From Micrococcaceae bacterium Sec5.8 (GTDB taxonomy: Bacteria > Actinomycetota > Actinomycetes > Actinomycetales > Micrococcaceae), in assembly GCA_039636775.1 (NCBI GenBank), contig CP143429.1, positions 1,922,001 to 1,986,000 of the forward strand: a stretch of 64,000 nucleotides of DNA. The letters are read 5' to 3'. The notes below the pieces were generated by a model. It saw only the letters and a list, made by a program, of their open reading frames with translations, was not told the origin of the DNA and searched no databases. Both the position numbers and the translations under genes were made by a program. Positions 1-8,757 of this stretch are shown here, one piece after another; position 1 is the stretch's first letter; each line of letters begins with the position of its first letter.

Positions 1-96
1 AGCGTCCCGCTCATCGGAAGGGGGCCTGCCAACGTTCTTTACCGGCCCTGGGGCTCCTGCCAGGGATCCCGAACCGGGCGGCGTCGACTGGCCGCC
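1..96. other. Left-edge sequence without a supported gene
   Basis: These 96 bases lie downstream of the leftward acetyltransferase gene. The open frames crossing them have no recognisable protein, so they are read as intergenic or as the flank of a gene outside the window. No clear terminator with a T-run is visible. Confidence 0.4.
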
Positions 97-1038
97 TTAG
101 ACGGGCAGGCTGACGAAATATTCCTGTTGGACGGGCCGGCGGCCCAGCTTCTGCGCCGTGCGCAGCGACGGCAGGTTTCCGGCATGGATGTGGCCCCAGA
201 CGGTGTCCGCCCCCGAGCGCTGGCCGGCCAGGAACCAAGAGTGCATAACCGGTGCCAGGCCGGTGCCGCGCAGCCGGTCCGCCAGGAATACATCCAGCAT
301 GCAGACCGCGCGCCGGCCAAACAGCGGGGCGATCGTGGCGGCCGCCAATCCGGCAAAGCCGTGACGGTCCCGCAGCGTCATCAGCAGGCCGAGGTCCGCC
401 GCGGCCTGGAGCGCCTCCTGGCTGGATTCGGAGACGAACGGGGCGAGCCCGGGGGCATCGGCCCGCCAGGCCCGCTGTTCACGGTGGTAGCCGGGGATCA
501 AGTCTGTCGCGTCGTCCGGCCAGAAAGCGGTCAGCGGATGTCCCGGATCCTGCTCGGCGCCGGCGCGTGTTGCCGTCTTCACGGATCCGGCCATGACTGT
601 CGCCCAGTTTTCCGTGCCGGCGAAATCCAGGCCTGGTTGCTCCCAGAACGTGAAGCCCCGCACTCCGGCGCCGCGGTAGGACTGGGAAACCCGGGCGGCC
701 AGGACATCCACAGCTTCAGCGTTGTTCACTCTGGCCGTCGTCTTCACCGCCACGAACGGAAAAGCAGGATCGAGGTTGCGGTGCCTCAGCCCGGCGATGA
801 CATCCGGGGCGCCGGTGTTTTCCAGAAGTCGCTCGGTCAGGTCCCGCCTGCTGACGTCGGCTCCCAGCCGATCGATCCTGGCAGCCACGACGTCCGGTGA
901 CGCCAGTTCGGCGAGGGAGCCGACGTCGTCGATCTCGGCTCGCATGGCTGCCTCCACGTCGTAACCGGCGGGAAGGTATCCAAGCACCGGGCGGCCGAAA
1001 GCGGTGACCTGTTGCTCTGATAATTCGAAGGGGTTCAT
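97..1038 (-). CDS. GNAT family N-acetyltransferase
   Basis: A 313-residue protein whose C-terminal third looks like a GNAT acetyltransferase fold. The sequence RLRGTGLAPVMHSW (about residues 255-268) fits the acetyl-CoA pyrophosphate-binding motif (R-x-x-G-x-G/A), and a later stretch with NLPSLRTAQKLG is typical of the last helix of the fold. The N-terminal 180 residues are not recognised, so the substrate is unknown; the protein is longer than a single GNAT domain. The ATG is preceded by TAGCCT (reading leftward) with 8 nt between, so the mRNA may be leaderless or have a leader of one or two bases. It stands alone and is divergent from the next gene. The family call is moderate and the function is open. 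Confidence 0.75.
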   Translation of the reverse strand: MNPFELSEQQVTAFGRPVLGYLPAGYDVEAAMRAEIDDVGSLAELASPDVVAARIDRLGADVSRRDLTERLLENTGAPDVIAGLRHRNLDPAFPFVAVKTTARVNNAEAVDVLAARVSQSYRGAGVRGFTFWEQPGLDFAGTENWATVMAGSVKTATRAGAEQDPGHPLTAFWPDDATDLIPGYHREQRAWRADAPGLAPFVSESSQEALQAAADLGLLMTLRDRHGFAGLAAATIAPLFGRRAVCMLDVFLADRLRGTGLAPVMHSWFLAGQRSGADTVWGHIHAGNLPSLRTAQKLGRRPVQQEYFVSLPV

Positions 1039-1239
1039 TAGGCCTTAGGCTACCCGCCAGCGCCGCCACATCCGGGCAGGGTTTCGGTGAAAGCGGCCTT
1101 GCCGGTTTAAGGTGGTGACGCAGCGGCAAAGTTAGCTTCATCACGTACCGGGCCGTCGACGAAATTCCGGGCGCGGCGGGCCCCATACTTGGATTGACCC
1201 CGGCGGCCAACTTCCCTCCGCCAGGCATGAGGAGGGTCC

Positions 1240-1527
1240 GTGAAAACTCTAAGTATTGTCAAAAGCGCCGTCAGCAACGAGTACTTCCCCGCGGGTGCGG
1301 TCCTGGCCGGAGTAACCCTGTTTTGGGTCCTCGGGCTCTTCGGAGGGCTGTCCCTGCTGAGCGACCACCAGACGCTGCTGACCACTCTGGCGTGGCTGCT
1401 GTTCGTCTACGTGGCGGCGGTGCTGACGCCGCTCGCCGGACTGATCGCGGCGATGGACCTCTCCCGGCGCTGGCTGCGGAACCGGGCGTCAACCGCCGCT
1501 GGTGCGCCCGATACCGCGTCCAAGTAA
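1240..1527 (+). CDS. Small two-helix membrane protein of unknown function
   Basis: A 95-residue protein with two hydrophobic segments, about residues 18-40 and 46-70, and a basic C-terminal tail (SRRWLRNRAS), so the tail is probably cytoplasmic. The GTG start is preceded by a strong ribosome site (GAGGAGG, 5-6 nt upstream), which makes the gene credible despite its size. No family is recognised. It converges on the YciO-type gene, 13 bp away, and has no obvious functional partner nearby. Confidence 0.65.
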   Translation: MKTLSIVKSAVSNEYFPAGAVLAGVTLFWVLGLFGGLSLLSDHQTLLTTLAWLLFVYVAAVLTPLAGLIAAMDLSRRWLRNRASTAAGAPDTASK

Positions 1528-1540
1528 CGGCGCGGGCCCG

Positions 1541-2161
1541 CTATTCGAAGCGGGACGGGTCGCCCATGCCGCGCCGGACGATTTCAGCTGTGCCGCTGGA
1601 GTAATCGATCACCGTCGTCGGCTCGGCACCGCAGTCTCCGGAGTCAATGACGGCGTCCACCACGTGCTCGAGCCGTTCCTTGATTTCCCATCCCTGCGTC
1701 AGGGGCTCGTCCTCGTCCGGCAGCAGGAGTGTGCTCGAAAGCAGCGGCTCGCCTAATTCTGCCAGCAGTGCCTGGACCACCCGGTTGTCCGGGATACGTA
1801 CGCCGACGGTCTTCTTCTTCGGGTGCAGGAGACGCCGGGGGACTTCCTTGGTGGCAGGCAGGATGAACGTGTAGCTGCCGGGAGTGACAGCCTTGAGGGT
1901 GCGGAACACGTCGTTGTCGATTTGCACGAACTGTCCCAGCTGGGCGAAGTCCTTGCACACCAGCGTGAAGTGGTGTTTATCGTTGAGATGGCGGATGGTT
2001 CGGATGCGGTCCAAGGCCTCCCGGTTGCCGATTTGGGCGCCGAGTGCATAGCAGGAGTCGGTGGGATAGGCGATTAGACCTCCGGACCGGACAATCTCCA
2101 CGGCCTGGCTGATGGAACGCGCCTGCGGGTTTTCGGGGTGGACATCGAAGTATCTCGCCAT
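1541..2161 (-). CDS. L-threonylcarbamoyladenylate synthase-like protein (Sua5/YciO/YrdC family)
   Basis: This 206-residue protein carries the YrdC fold. The N-terminal segment GGLIAYPTDSCYALG (residues 27-41) matches the nucleotide/threonine-binding start of the family, and KAVTPGSYTFILPAT and GVRIPDN are the other usual core motifs. Sua5/TsaC members make threonylcarbamoyl-AMP for t6A37 of tRNA. The compact length without a C-terminal Sua5 domain and the sequence style fit the YciO subgroup, whose exact role is less certain. The start is leaderless in appearance: on the coding strand TAAGCT sits 6 nt before the ATG. A second Sua5 paralogue may exist elsewhere in the genome. Confidence 0.85.
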   Translation of the reverse strand: MARYFDVHPENPQARSISQAVEIVRSGGLIAYPTDSCYALGAQIGNREALDRIRTIRHLNDKHHFTLVCKDFAQLGQFVQIDNDVFRTLKAVTPGSYTFILPATKEVPRRLLHPKKKTVGVRIPDNRVVQALLAELGEPLLSSTLLLPDEDEPLTQGWEIKERLEHVVDAVIDSGDCGAEPTTVIDYSSGTAEIVRRGMGDPSRFE

Positions 2162-2167
2162 GGGACG

Positions 2168-2173
2168 AGCTTA
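2168..2173 (-). promoter_or_regulatory. -10 box of a leaderless promoter for the YciO-type gene
   Basis: TAAGCT on the minus strand, then 6 nt, then the ATG. With the usual 6-7 nt between -10 and transcription start, the mRNA would begin at the start codon. Confidence 0.6.
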
Positions 2174-2368
2174 CGCGCCCGACGCCGGCCCGGGCACGCC
2201 GGCGTGCGGACCCGCCATGAGCGTCACTGTTGCGGCCGTGGTCAGGGAAGTTCCGGCAGCCCCAGTCCTGCCAAGCCTCGCGGGTCGCGTTGCGTTACGC
2301 CGGTGTCGGTGCTAACCCTTGTGGGGGAAGACGATCAACGCACGCACCGCCATCAAGAGGAGTACCAC

Positions 2369-2686
2369 ATGACTTTGCCCCGGGACGAAGACAGCACACT
2401 GCGACACTGGAGTACCCGTCTCATCCAGGCGCTGCAGATTCTTGATCTGGAAATGGACCACGAGAAAATCGTCCAGGTCGCGGACGAGTCGCTCAAGGCC
2501 GTCGGGCCCCACGCGGATGCCATCAGCGCGTTCATCGTTGGCTTCGCTGCGGGAACAGCCTCGACCAACGGCAGGAAGAGCGTTGACGAGGCAGTCCACG
2601 CAGCATCAAACAAGGTCCTGGAGCTGTGTGAGAACGGCGAGGCTGGCGGCCCGGACGAAGAGGGCTGGAGCAAGCGCGCCCAGTAA
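2369..2686 (+). CDS. DUF6457-like small protein beside formate dehydrogenase-type gene
   Basis: A 105-residue, mostly helical acidic protein without signal peptide or membrane segment. The ATG at 2369 is chosen over upstream starts because it has a good ribosome site (AAGAGGAG, 6 nt upstream) and the upstream in-frame sequence looks like shadow translation of intergenic DNA. Its features (TLRHWSTRLIQAL near the N-terminus, then SAFIVGFAAG) resemble the small DUF6457 proteins of actinobacteria, often found near molybdenum-cofactor and formate-dehydrogenase genes. The neighbouring molybdopterin oxidoreductase supports that context. The molecular function is unknown; the domain name is from memory. 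Confidence 0.7.
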   Translation: MTLPRDEDSTLRHWSTRLIQALQILDLEMDHEKIVQVADESLKAVGPHADAISAFIVGFAAGTASTNGRKSVDEAVHAASNKVLELCENGEAGGPDEEGWSKRAQ

Positions 2687-2696
2687 ACCGGCGTAG

Positions 2697-2744
2697 AAAA
2701 AAGGGCATGTCCCGCGGGTGGTGAACCCCCCGCGGGACATGCCC
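2697..2744 (-). terminator. Rho-independent terminator of the FdhF/YdeP gene, built on a GGGCATGTCCC repeat
   Basis: A perfect 16-bp inverted repeat (2703-2718 with 2729-2744, 10-nt loop) is followed, reading leftward, by six T residues (2702-2697). This orientation fits the end of the leftward oxidoreductase mRNA. The arms contain GGGCATGTCCC, also found as an array near 25.8 kb. Confidence 0.75.
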
Positions 2745-2753
2745 ATTCGTTGT

Positions 2754-2841
2754 CCCCGGGGGGACGTCCCGGGGTTGGAGCCACCGGCTGTTGCCGGTAC
2801 AGGGCAAGTCCTGCTGGGGGGAAACCCCGCAGGACCCGCCC
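2754..2841. repeat. Two further GC-rich hairpins downstream of the oxidoreductase gene
   Basis: The first hairpin pairs CCCCGGG (2754-2760) with CCCGGGG (2768-2774). The second pairs GTCCTGC (2808-2814) and a G-run with a C-run and GCAGGAC (2829-2835), with an outer GGGC/GCCC clamp. With the terminator at 2697-2744 they form a row of three hairpins in 150 bp. The start GGGCAAGTCC in the last one resembles GGGCATGTCC, which suggests related repeat copies. Confidence 0.5.
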
Positions 2842-2857
2842 TGCGCCGGCGGGACTG

Positions 2858-5209
2858 CTACTGCGTCTGGGCCGCAACAGAGACCGCGGCAACCGTGCCG
2901 GCCGGCGCCTGGTCCTCGCTGGGCTCAAGCCGCACGATGACGGCCTTGGAAACCGGAGTGTTGCTGCCGTCGGCCGTGTGGTTCAGAGGCACCAGCACGT
3001 TTGCTTCCGGGTAGTAGGCGGCCGCACAGCCACGGGAGGTCGGGTAGGAGACCACCCGGAAATTGCGAAGCACGCGCTCCGCGCCGTCCTGGTACTCGCC
3101 CCGGATATCGACGAACATTCCGTCGGCCAGGGCCAGCTCCGTAATATCCTCCGGATTCACAAAGACCACATGCCGGCCCTTCTTAATGCCCCGGTAGCGG
3201 TCGTTGTGCCCGTAGATGGTGGTGTTGAACTGGTCGTGGGAGCGCATGGTCTGCAGAATCAGCGTGCCTGCGGGCCTCTCCACGTGTTCCAACTCGTTGA
3301 CGGTCAGCACGGCCTTGCCGGTCGGGGTGGGGAAGGTGCGCGAATCCCGCGGCCCGTTCTCCAGGACGAAGCCGCCTTCATGCCGGATCCGTTCGTTGTA
3401 GTCCTCGCAACCACCGACGACCCGCGAAATGTGGTCCCGGATGGCGTCGTAGTTCTTCTCGAAGCCGTCCCAGTCCGCGTTGATCTTGTTCCCCACCAGC
3501 GCCTTGCCGAGCCTGCTGACAATCACCGGCTCGGACAGCAGGTTGTGCGAAACCGGTTCCACACGGCCCCATGAGGGGTGCACGGCGCACACGGTGTCCT
3601 CCACCGAAACGAACTGCGGTCCTGATTCCTGGATGTCGATTTCCGTGCGGCCCATGGTGGGCAAAATCAGCGCTTCGGCGCCCGTGACCGTGTGGGAGCG
3701 GTTGAGTTTCGTGGAAATCTGCACCGAGAGTTCCGTGCTCTCCATGGCGGCCTCGGTGGCATTGGTGTCCGACATGGCGCCCACGAAGTTGCCGCCGAGC
3801 GCGACGAAAGCCTTGATCCCGCCGTCGCGCATCCGGTTGATCGTTTCGACGGCGTCTACGCCGTGTTCGCGGGGCGGCTCAAAGCCGAACTCCTCCCCAA
3901 GGGCCTCCATGAAGGACTGCGGCATCTGCTCCCAGATGCCCATGGTGCGGTCACCTTGGACGTTGCTGTGGCCGCGGATGGGGGAGGCGCCGGCTCCGGG
4001 CTTGCCGATGTTGCCGCGCAACAGGAGCAGGTTAATGATCTCCTTGATGGTCGCCACGCCCTTTTTCTGCTGCGTGATGCCCATGGCCCAGGTAATGATG
4101 ACCTTTTCGGCCTTCAGGTAGCGCGCGGCAAGTTCATCGATGTCCTCGGTGCGCAGCCCCGTGGCCGTCAGGACCTCGGCGTCGTCTACGCGGCTGAGGT
4201 GCTCCCGGAGTTCCTCCAGCCCCTCACAGTGCTCGTCAAGGAACGCCTGGTCCAGGACCGTGCCCGGGTTGCGCGCCTCGGCCTCAAGCACCCGCTTCGA
4301 GACTGCCTGCAGCAGCGCCATGTCCCCGCCAATGCGGATGTGCAGGAACTGGTCTGCAATCTCCGTGCCGCGGCCCACAATACCCTTGACCTTTTGCGGG
4401 TTTTTGTACCGGCGCAGTCCGGCCTCCGGCAACGGATTGACGGCCACGATTTCGCCGCCGTTCTCCTTGCACGCCTCCAGTTCGGTCAGCATGCGCGGGT
4501 GGTTCGTGCCCGGGTTTTGCCCCATGATGATGATCAGGTCCGCGTTGGCGTAGTCGTCGAAACTGACGGTGGCCTTGCCGATGCCAATGGTCTGGCCCAT
4601 TCCCCAGCCGGAGGATTCGTGGCACATGTTGGAACAGTCGGGCAGGTTGTTGGTGCCATAGCCGCGCACCATGAGCTGGTAAAGGAAAGCTGCCTCGTTG
4701 GAGGTGCGCCCACTCGTGTAAAAGGCGGCCTCGTCCGGCGAGTCCAGGCTGTTGAGCTTGTCCGCGATGATCCTGATCGCCTCCGCCCAGGACACCGGCT
4801 TGTAGTGGTCCTCGCCGGCCGGCTTGTACACCGGCTCAGTGAGCCGGCCTTGCATTCCCAGCCAGTATTCACTTTTGGTCCGCAGTTCGCTGACCGAATG
4901 CTCGGCCCAGAACCCGGTGCCGATCACCACCGGGGTGGCCTCCCAGGTGACGGCCTTGGCGCCGTTCTCACAGAACTCGAACGCCTTGCGATGATGCGGG
5001 TCCGGCCACGCGCAGCTGGGGCAGTCGAAGCCGTCCTTCTGGTTCATCGCCAGCACGGTCTTGCGCGTTCGATTCACGCCCATGTGCTCGATGGCGGGCT
5101 TCATGGAGTGCAACACTCCGGGAATGCCAGCTGCCCAGTTCTTGGGACCATCTCCGACAACGATGTCCTTTTCGTCGTTTTCCTCGACGTGGGGATTCTT
5201 GCGGGTCAT
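2858..5209 (-). CDS. FdhF/YdeP-family molybdopterin oxidoreductase (formate dehydrogenase alpha-like)
   Basis: A 783-residue cytoplasmic oxidoreductase of the bis-MGD (DMSO reductase) superfamily. Near the N-terminus FDCPSCAWPDP (residues 61-71: Cys63, Cys66, with Cys80 further on) is typical of YdeP-like members and may hold an iron-sulfur cluster. SNMCHESSGWGMGQ (193-206) places Cys196-His197 where E. coli FdhF has its catalytic selenocysteine-His pair, so this is a cysteine version. Later motifs such as GQNPGTNHPRM, the LLLLRGNIGKPGAG segment and the C-terminal molydopterin-binding beta-barrel (DRYRGIKKGRHVVFV) complete the fold. No electron-transfer subunit is adjacent, so the acceptor is unknown. 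YdeP-type proteins are annotated as formate dehydrogenase-like, but a formate substrate is not proven. GGGAAG lies 5 nt before the ATG. Confidence 0.9.
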   Translation of the reverse strand: MTRKNPHVEENDEKDIVVGDGPKNWAAGIPGVLHSMKPAIEHMGVNRTRKTVLAMNQKDGFDCPSCAWPDPHHRKAFEFCENGAKAVTWEATPVVIGTGFWAEHSVSELRTKSEYWLGMQGRLTEPVYKPAGEDHYKPVSWAEAIRIIADKLNSLDSPDEAAFYTSGRTSNEAAFLYQLMVRGYGTNNLPDCSNMCHESSGWGMGQTIGIGKATVSFDDYANADLIIIMGQNPGTNHPRMLTELEACKENGGEIVAVNPLPEAGLRRYKNPQKVKGIVGRGTEIADQFLHIRIGGDMALLQAVSKRVLEAEARNPGTVLDQAFLDEHCEGLEELREHLSRVDDAEVLTATGLRTEDIDELAARYLKAEKVIITWAMGITQQKKGVATIKEIINLLLLRGNIGKPGAGASPIRGHSNVQGDRTMGIWEQMPQSFMEALGEEFGFEPPREHGVDAVETINRMRDGGIKAFVALGGNFVGAMSDTNATEAAMESTELSVQISTKLNRSHTVTGAEALILPTMGRTEIDIQESGPQFVSVEDTVCAVHPSWGRVEPVSHNLLSEPVIVSRLGKALVGNKINADWDGFEKNYDAIRDHISRVVGGCEDYNERIRHEGGFVLENGPRDSRTFPTPTGKAVLTVNELEHVERPAGTLILQTMRSHDQFNTTIYGHNDRYRGIKKGRHVVFVNPEDITELALADGMFVDIRGEYQDGAERVLRNFRVVSYPTSRGCAAAYYPEANVLVPLNHTADGSNTPVSKAVIVRLEPSEDQAPAGTVAAVSVAAQTQ

Positions 5210-5421
5210 GTGAACTTCCCTTCTACAACCGCCGCCTGCTCAGGCCGGCGCTTCTCTTCTACTAAGCACACTACCTTTCGGCCAGCGCCACGCCTATCAG
5301 TGGGGCCGGAGCGCCGCGAGGGATCCGGCGTCGACGGCGGCGCCGCAGTTCCGTAGCATGTGCGGTACCGGGACGGCTGCAGTGTAGGGACGGTGACCGC
5401 CCGGAACCGAGAGGGCCCTGC

Positions 5422-6243
5422 ATGGCGAAGCAACAGGAATCATTGGCCGGTTTCACCGAGTCGACCTTCCGTCACGGGAACATCCGCCACCAGGTCTTCC
5501 GGGCAGGTGCGGGCCCGGCGGTGATCCTGATCCACGAGGTCCCGGGTATCCACCCGGGGGTGCTGGACCTCGCCCGCAGGCTGATCGGCCGGGGCTACAC
5601 CGTGTACCTCCCCTCCATGTTCGGACGTCCCGGCGGACCAGCCGGGAAGGGCATCGTTCAGTCCATTGCGAAGGTCTGCATTTCGCGGGAATTCGCGGTC
5701 CTGGCGAACCGGAGCAGCCCCGCGGCGGGCTGGCTGCGGGCCCTCGCCGGCCGGGCCCACCAGGAGTGCGGCGGCCCAGGCGTCGGAGCGATCGGAATGT
5801 GCATGACGGGCAGTTTCGCCCTCGCCATGGCGCTGGAGCCGGCCGTGCTCGCGCCGGTCATGAGCCAGCCCGTGCTGCCGGCGGGCTTGACCGCCCGGAG
5901 ACGGGCCGCCGTCGGCCTGGACGAGACCGAACTGGCGCGCGTCAAGGACCGGACCGCCCAGGGGCTGCGGCTCCTCGGCTTGCGCTTCAGCAATGACCGG
6001 GCGTGCCCGGCGGAGCGTTTCGCCACGATGCGGCGCGAATTCGGTGCGGGTTTTGAAGGCATCGACATCGATTCCTCACCCGGGAACCCGTTCGGGATCC
6101 CGCAGTCCGCGCACTGCGTTCTGACAGTTGACCTCGTGGATACACCGGGCCACCCGACGCAGGCTGCCCTTGATCGGACCATCGAATTCATCGGCGAGCG
6201 CCTGCGCCCCAAGGCGCCAACCCCGGAAACAGAGGAGAAGTAG
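5422..6243 (+). CDS. Dienelactone hydrolase family protein (alpha/beta hydrolase)
   Basis: A 273-residue alpha/beta hydrolase without signal peptide. IHEVPGIHPGVLDLARRL (about 37-54) is the conserved family start with Glu39, and GAIGMCMTG (122-130) holds the nucleophile elbow with Cys127, as in true dienelactone hydrolases. GHP (His244) is the probable catalytic histidine, and Asp192 in NDRACPAERF is a candidate acid. Classical members open dienelactones in chloroaromatic degradation; no such pathway is nearby, so the substrate is unknown. The ribosome site GAGAGGG precedes the ATG. The TspO gene follows 5 bp later, so the two are probably one operon. Confidence 0.85.
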   Translation: MAKQQESLAGFTESTFRHGNIRHQVFRAGAGPAVILIHEVPGIHPGVLDLARRLIGRGYTVYLPSMFGRPGGPAGKGIVQSIAKVCISREFAVLANRSSPAAGWLRALAGRAHQECGGPGVGAIGMCMTGSFALAMALEPAVLAPVMSQPVLPAGLTARRRAAVGLDETELARVKDRTAQGLRLLGLRFSNDRACPAERFATMRREFGAGFEGIDIDSSPGNPFGIPQSAHCVLTVDLVDTPGHPTQAALDRTIEFIGERLRPKAPTPETEEK

Positions 6244-6248
6244 AAGTC

Positions 6249-6761
6249 ATGAAATTGAAGACACTGGTGTGGACTTCCGCCGCGACTGCGGCGACGGCCG
6301 CGGCCGGCGGAGTGGCGACGGACCCGGAAAGCAGCTGGTACCGGGCGCTGCGTAAACCGGACTGGCAGCCGCCCGCCATCGCGTTTCCGGTGGTCTGGAC
6401 GGCGCTCTACGCGGATCTCGCCGTGAGTTCCGCCGTCGCGCTGGACAGCGACGAGGGCTCCGACACCCCCGGACACACAACGGCGGCGCAGGAACTGCGC
6501 GCCTACCGGGGCGCGTTGGCCGTGAACTTCGCCCTCAATGCCGCGTGGAGCTGGCTCTTCTGGCGCTCCCGCCGGCCGTGGCTGGCTGCGGCTGAGTGCG
6601 CTGTTTTGACGGCAAGCAGCGCAGACCTGGTCCGCCGAACCTACCGGCTCAGCCCGGGAGCCGGCGTATCCCTGGCTCCCTACGCGCTGTGGTGCGGCTT
6701 CGCGACGGCTCTGTCCACGGCGATCGCGCGGCTGAATCCGCAGGCCGCTGACCGGCGGTAA
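6249..6761 (+). CDS. tspO: TspO/MBR family membrane protein
   Basis: A 170-residue integral membrane protein with the TspO pattern of five helices. SSWYRALRKPDWQPP (28-42) is the conserved loop after helix 1, FPVVWTALY (46-54) starts helix 2, and NFALNAAWSWLFW (93-105) is the helix 3 signature with Asn93, Asn97 and Trp100. TspO proteins bind porphyrins and act in tetrapyrrole or stress responses. The loop between helices 2 and 3 carries an extra acidic insertion (residues 65-80). The gene begins 5 bp after the dienelactone hydrolase-like gene, with GGAGAAG as ribosome site. Confidence 0.88.
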   Translation: MKLKTLVWTSAATAATAAAGGVATDPESSWYRALRKPDWQPPAIAFPVVWTALYADLAVSSAVALDSDEGSDTPGHTTAAQELRAYRGALAVNFALNAAWSWLFWRSRRPWLAAAECAVLTASSADLVRRTYRLSPGAGVSLAPYALWCGFATALSTAIARLNPQAADRR

Positions 6762-6767
6762 CCCGGA

Positions 6768-8540
6768 TCAGCGCCCGGCCACGAGGGTGTCCCGGATCTC
6801 GCGGCGAAGGACCTTGCCGATCAAGGAACGCGGAAGCGAATCGAGCACCACCACTTTGCGCGGCACCTTGTAGGCGGTCAGGTGTTTGCGGGCGAAGGCC
6901 AAGAGCGCGTCGGGCTCGATGGCGGCGCCCGGGACAGGAACGACGGCGGCGACGACGTCCTCGCCGCCCCCGGGCCGGGGGAGACCTACGACCGAGACTT
7001 CCGAAACGGCCGGATACGTGGCGAGCACATCCTCCACCTCACTGGGTGAGACATTGAAGCCTCCGGTGATGATCAGTTCCTTGATCCGGTCGCGGATTGT
7101 CACGAAGTACTCGTCGTCCACCGAGACGATGTCGCCCGTGCGGAACCAGCCGCCGTCGAGCAGGGCTTCCTCGGTCTCCTCCGGACGGTTCCAGTATCCA
7201 GTGAACACCTGCGGCCCGCGGATGAGGAGCTCGCCCTCCTCGCCCGGGGCGCGATCCACGGCGGCGTTCCGGGGATCGACGACCCGGATGTCGGTCAGCG
7301 GGAAGGGCACGCCCACGGTCCCGGGTTTGCGGCTGGGACCGAAAGGGTTGCCGATTGCGATCGGCGAGGTTTCAGTCAGTCCGTAGCCCTCGATCAGATA
7401 GCCGCCGGTCGCTTTCTCCCAGGTCTCCACCGTTGCCGTCGGCAAATTCATGGCGCCCGAGATCGAGAAGCGGATGCTGTCCAGCCCGATGCCGCGTTCA
7501 GCGGCGGCGGCGGCGATCCGGTCATAGATCGGCGGCACGGCCGGCAGGAACGTCGCCGGGGACTTCTTGAGCGCCTTCAACACGAGGTCGACGTCGAACT
7601 TCGGAAAGAGGACCAGCTTCGCACCGATACTCAGGGCGAACGTCATGCAGAGGGTCAGGCCGTACGCGTGGAACATCGGCAGTACGGCGTATACGGTTTC
7701 CCGGCCGTTCTTGAGCCCCGGCACCCAGGCCCGGCCCTGCGCGGCGTTGGCCTGCAGATTGGCGTGGCTGAGCATGGCTCCTTTGGGGAGCCCGGTGGTG
7801 CCGGAGGTGTATTGGAGGACGGCGAGGTCCTGGGCCGCGGGGCGCGGGTGCTTCTTCCTTAGCTCGCCGGCGTCGAGGAGACCCGGCCAGGGCAGCACGG
7901 GCCGCACAGCCGGGGTGGGCCGGCCCTTCGGCTCGTGCCGGCCCACCGTCAGGGCGGCGCGGGCTTTGCGGGCCGCGCCCACCGGAAGCCGGAGTGCCAG
8001 CCGCTGCAGCAGGGGCATGGCCGGAATGAGTTCCACGGAGACGATGCTCCGGAGCCCGACGTCGGCCGGCAGTTGGCGGACCTTTTCCACAGCCTTGTCC
8101 CAGACGATCGCGACGACGGCGCCGTGGTCCTCGAACTGGTGGCGCAGTTCCCGGTCCGTGTACAGCGGGTTGTGTTCGACCACCACGGCGCCGAGGCGCA
8201 GGACGGCATGGAAAGCAACGATGTGCTGCGGACAGTTCGGCAGCACCAGTGCGACCCTGTCACCGGCCTTGACACCCAATTTCTCCAGTCCCGCAGCCGC
8301 GCGGCTGATCAGCGCGCCCAACTCGCGGTAGCTCGTGCGGGCGCCGAAGAACTCCAGCGCCGTCTTGGACCCGTACCGCCGCACCGAGTCGTCCACGAGG
8401 TCCACGAGCGTCCCCGTTGGAAGCGCCAGGTCAGCCGGCACCCCCGGACTGTAGGAACCAGTCCACGGACGGTCGCCGGTGGACTGACCGGCCCGCTGCG
8501 CCGGTCTGCTGCGCGCCGCACGTGAGGGTTTGTGCTTCAT
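6768..8540 (-). CDS. Long-chain acyl-CoA ligase (AMP-forming, FadD-type)
   Basis: A 590-residue ANL-superfamily ligase that activates a carboxylic acid to acyl-AMP and then acyl-CoA. The P-loop YTSGTTGLPKG spans 244-254, GYGLTETSP 386-393 is the A5 motif, GWFRTGD 464-470 is the A7 motif with the AMP-ribose aspartate, and Lys576 in IGKVLRR is the A10 catalytic lysine. The ATG at 8540 is preferred to an upstream in-frame start at 8693 because it has AAGGATGG upstream and the extra N-terminal sequence looks non-coding. The first 25 residues are basic and low-complexity. It converges on tspO with 6 bp between stops. Chain-length preference cannot be read from the sequence. Confidence 0.92.
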   Translation of the reverse strand: MKHKPSRAARSRPAQRAGQSTGDRPWTGSYSPGVPADLALPTGTLVDLVDDSVRRYGSKTALEFFGARTSYRELGALISRAAAGLEKLGVKAGDRVALVLPNCPQHIVAFHAVLRLGAVVVEHNPLYTDRELRHQFEDHGAVVAIVWDKAVEKVRQLPADVGLRSIVSVELIPAMPLLQRLALRLPVGAARKARAALTVGRHEPKGRPTPAVRPVLPWPGLLDAGELRKKHPRPAAQDLAVLQYTSGTTGLPKGAMLSHANLQANAAQGRAWVPGLKNGRETVYAVLPMFHAYGLTLCMTFALSIGAKLVLFPKFDVDLVLKALKKSPATFLPAVPPIYDRIAAAAAERGIGLDSIRFSISGAMNLPTATVETWEKATGGYLIEGYGLTETSPIAIGNPFGPSRKPGTVGVPFPLTDIRVVDPRNAAVDRAPGEEGELLIRGPQVFTGYWNRPEETEEALLDGGWFRTGDIVSVDDEYFVTIRDRIKELIITGGFNVSPSEVEDVLATYPAVSEVSVVGLPRPGGGEDVVAAVVPVPGAAIEPDALLAFARKHLTAYKVPRKVVVLDSLPRSLIGKVLRREIRDTLVAGR

Positions 8541-8727
8541 GATCCATCCTTGCCACTGGTATCCGCCGGGTGCGCCCGGGAGGGTGTCGCCGGGCCAAGG
8601 AGCCCGCCGGGAAAAGCCTACCGGTGCCCGGGCCAGCCGGCGTGCGGACAGGCACCCGCCAGCCCGCGGGACCCGGCTGGACCGGCTGGACAATTGCGGC
8701 GGGCAACGATTTGACTTTTATGAGAGT

Positions 8728-8757
8728 TTGACAGCCCGGGGAAGACGTTCTCTGATA
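8728..8757 (+). promoter_or_regulatory. Probable promoter of the lipoprotein/LGFP operon
   Basis: A consensus -35 TTGACA (8728-8733) is followed after 18 nt by CTGATA (8752-8757). The 295-bp gap between the divergent ligase and the lipoprotein holds no gene. The predicted leader would be about 70 nt, ending in the GGAGG ribosome site at 8827-8831. Confidence 0.5.

Noticed and set aside
3692..5356. 554-codon open frame on the plus strand opposite the oxidoreductase
   Set aside because: It is the antisense shadow of a well-recognised gene and has no recognisable protein motif; long antisense frames are common in high-GC DNA.
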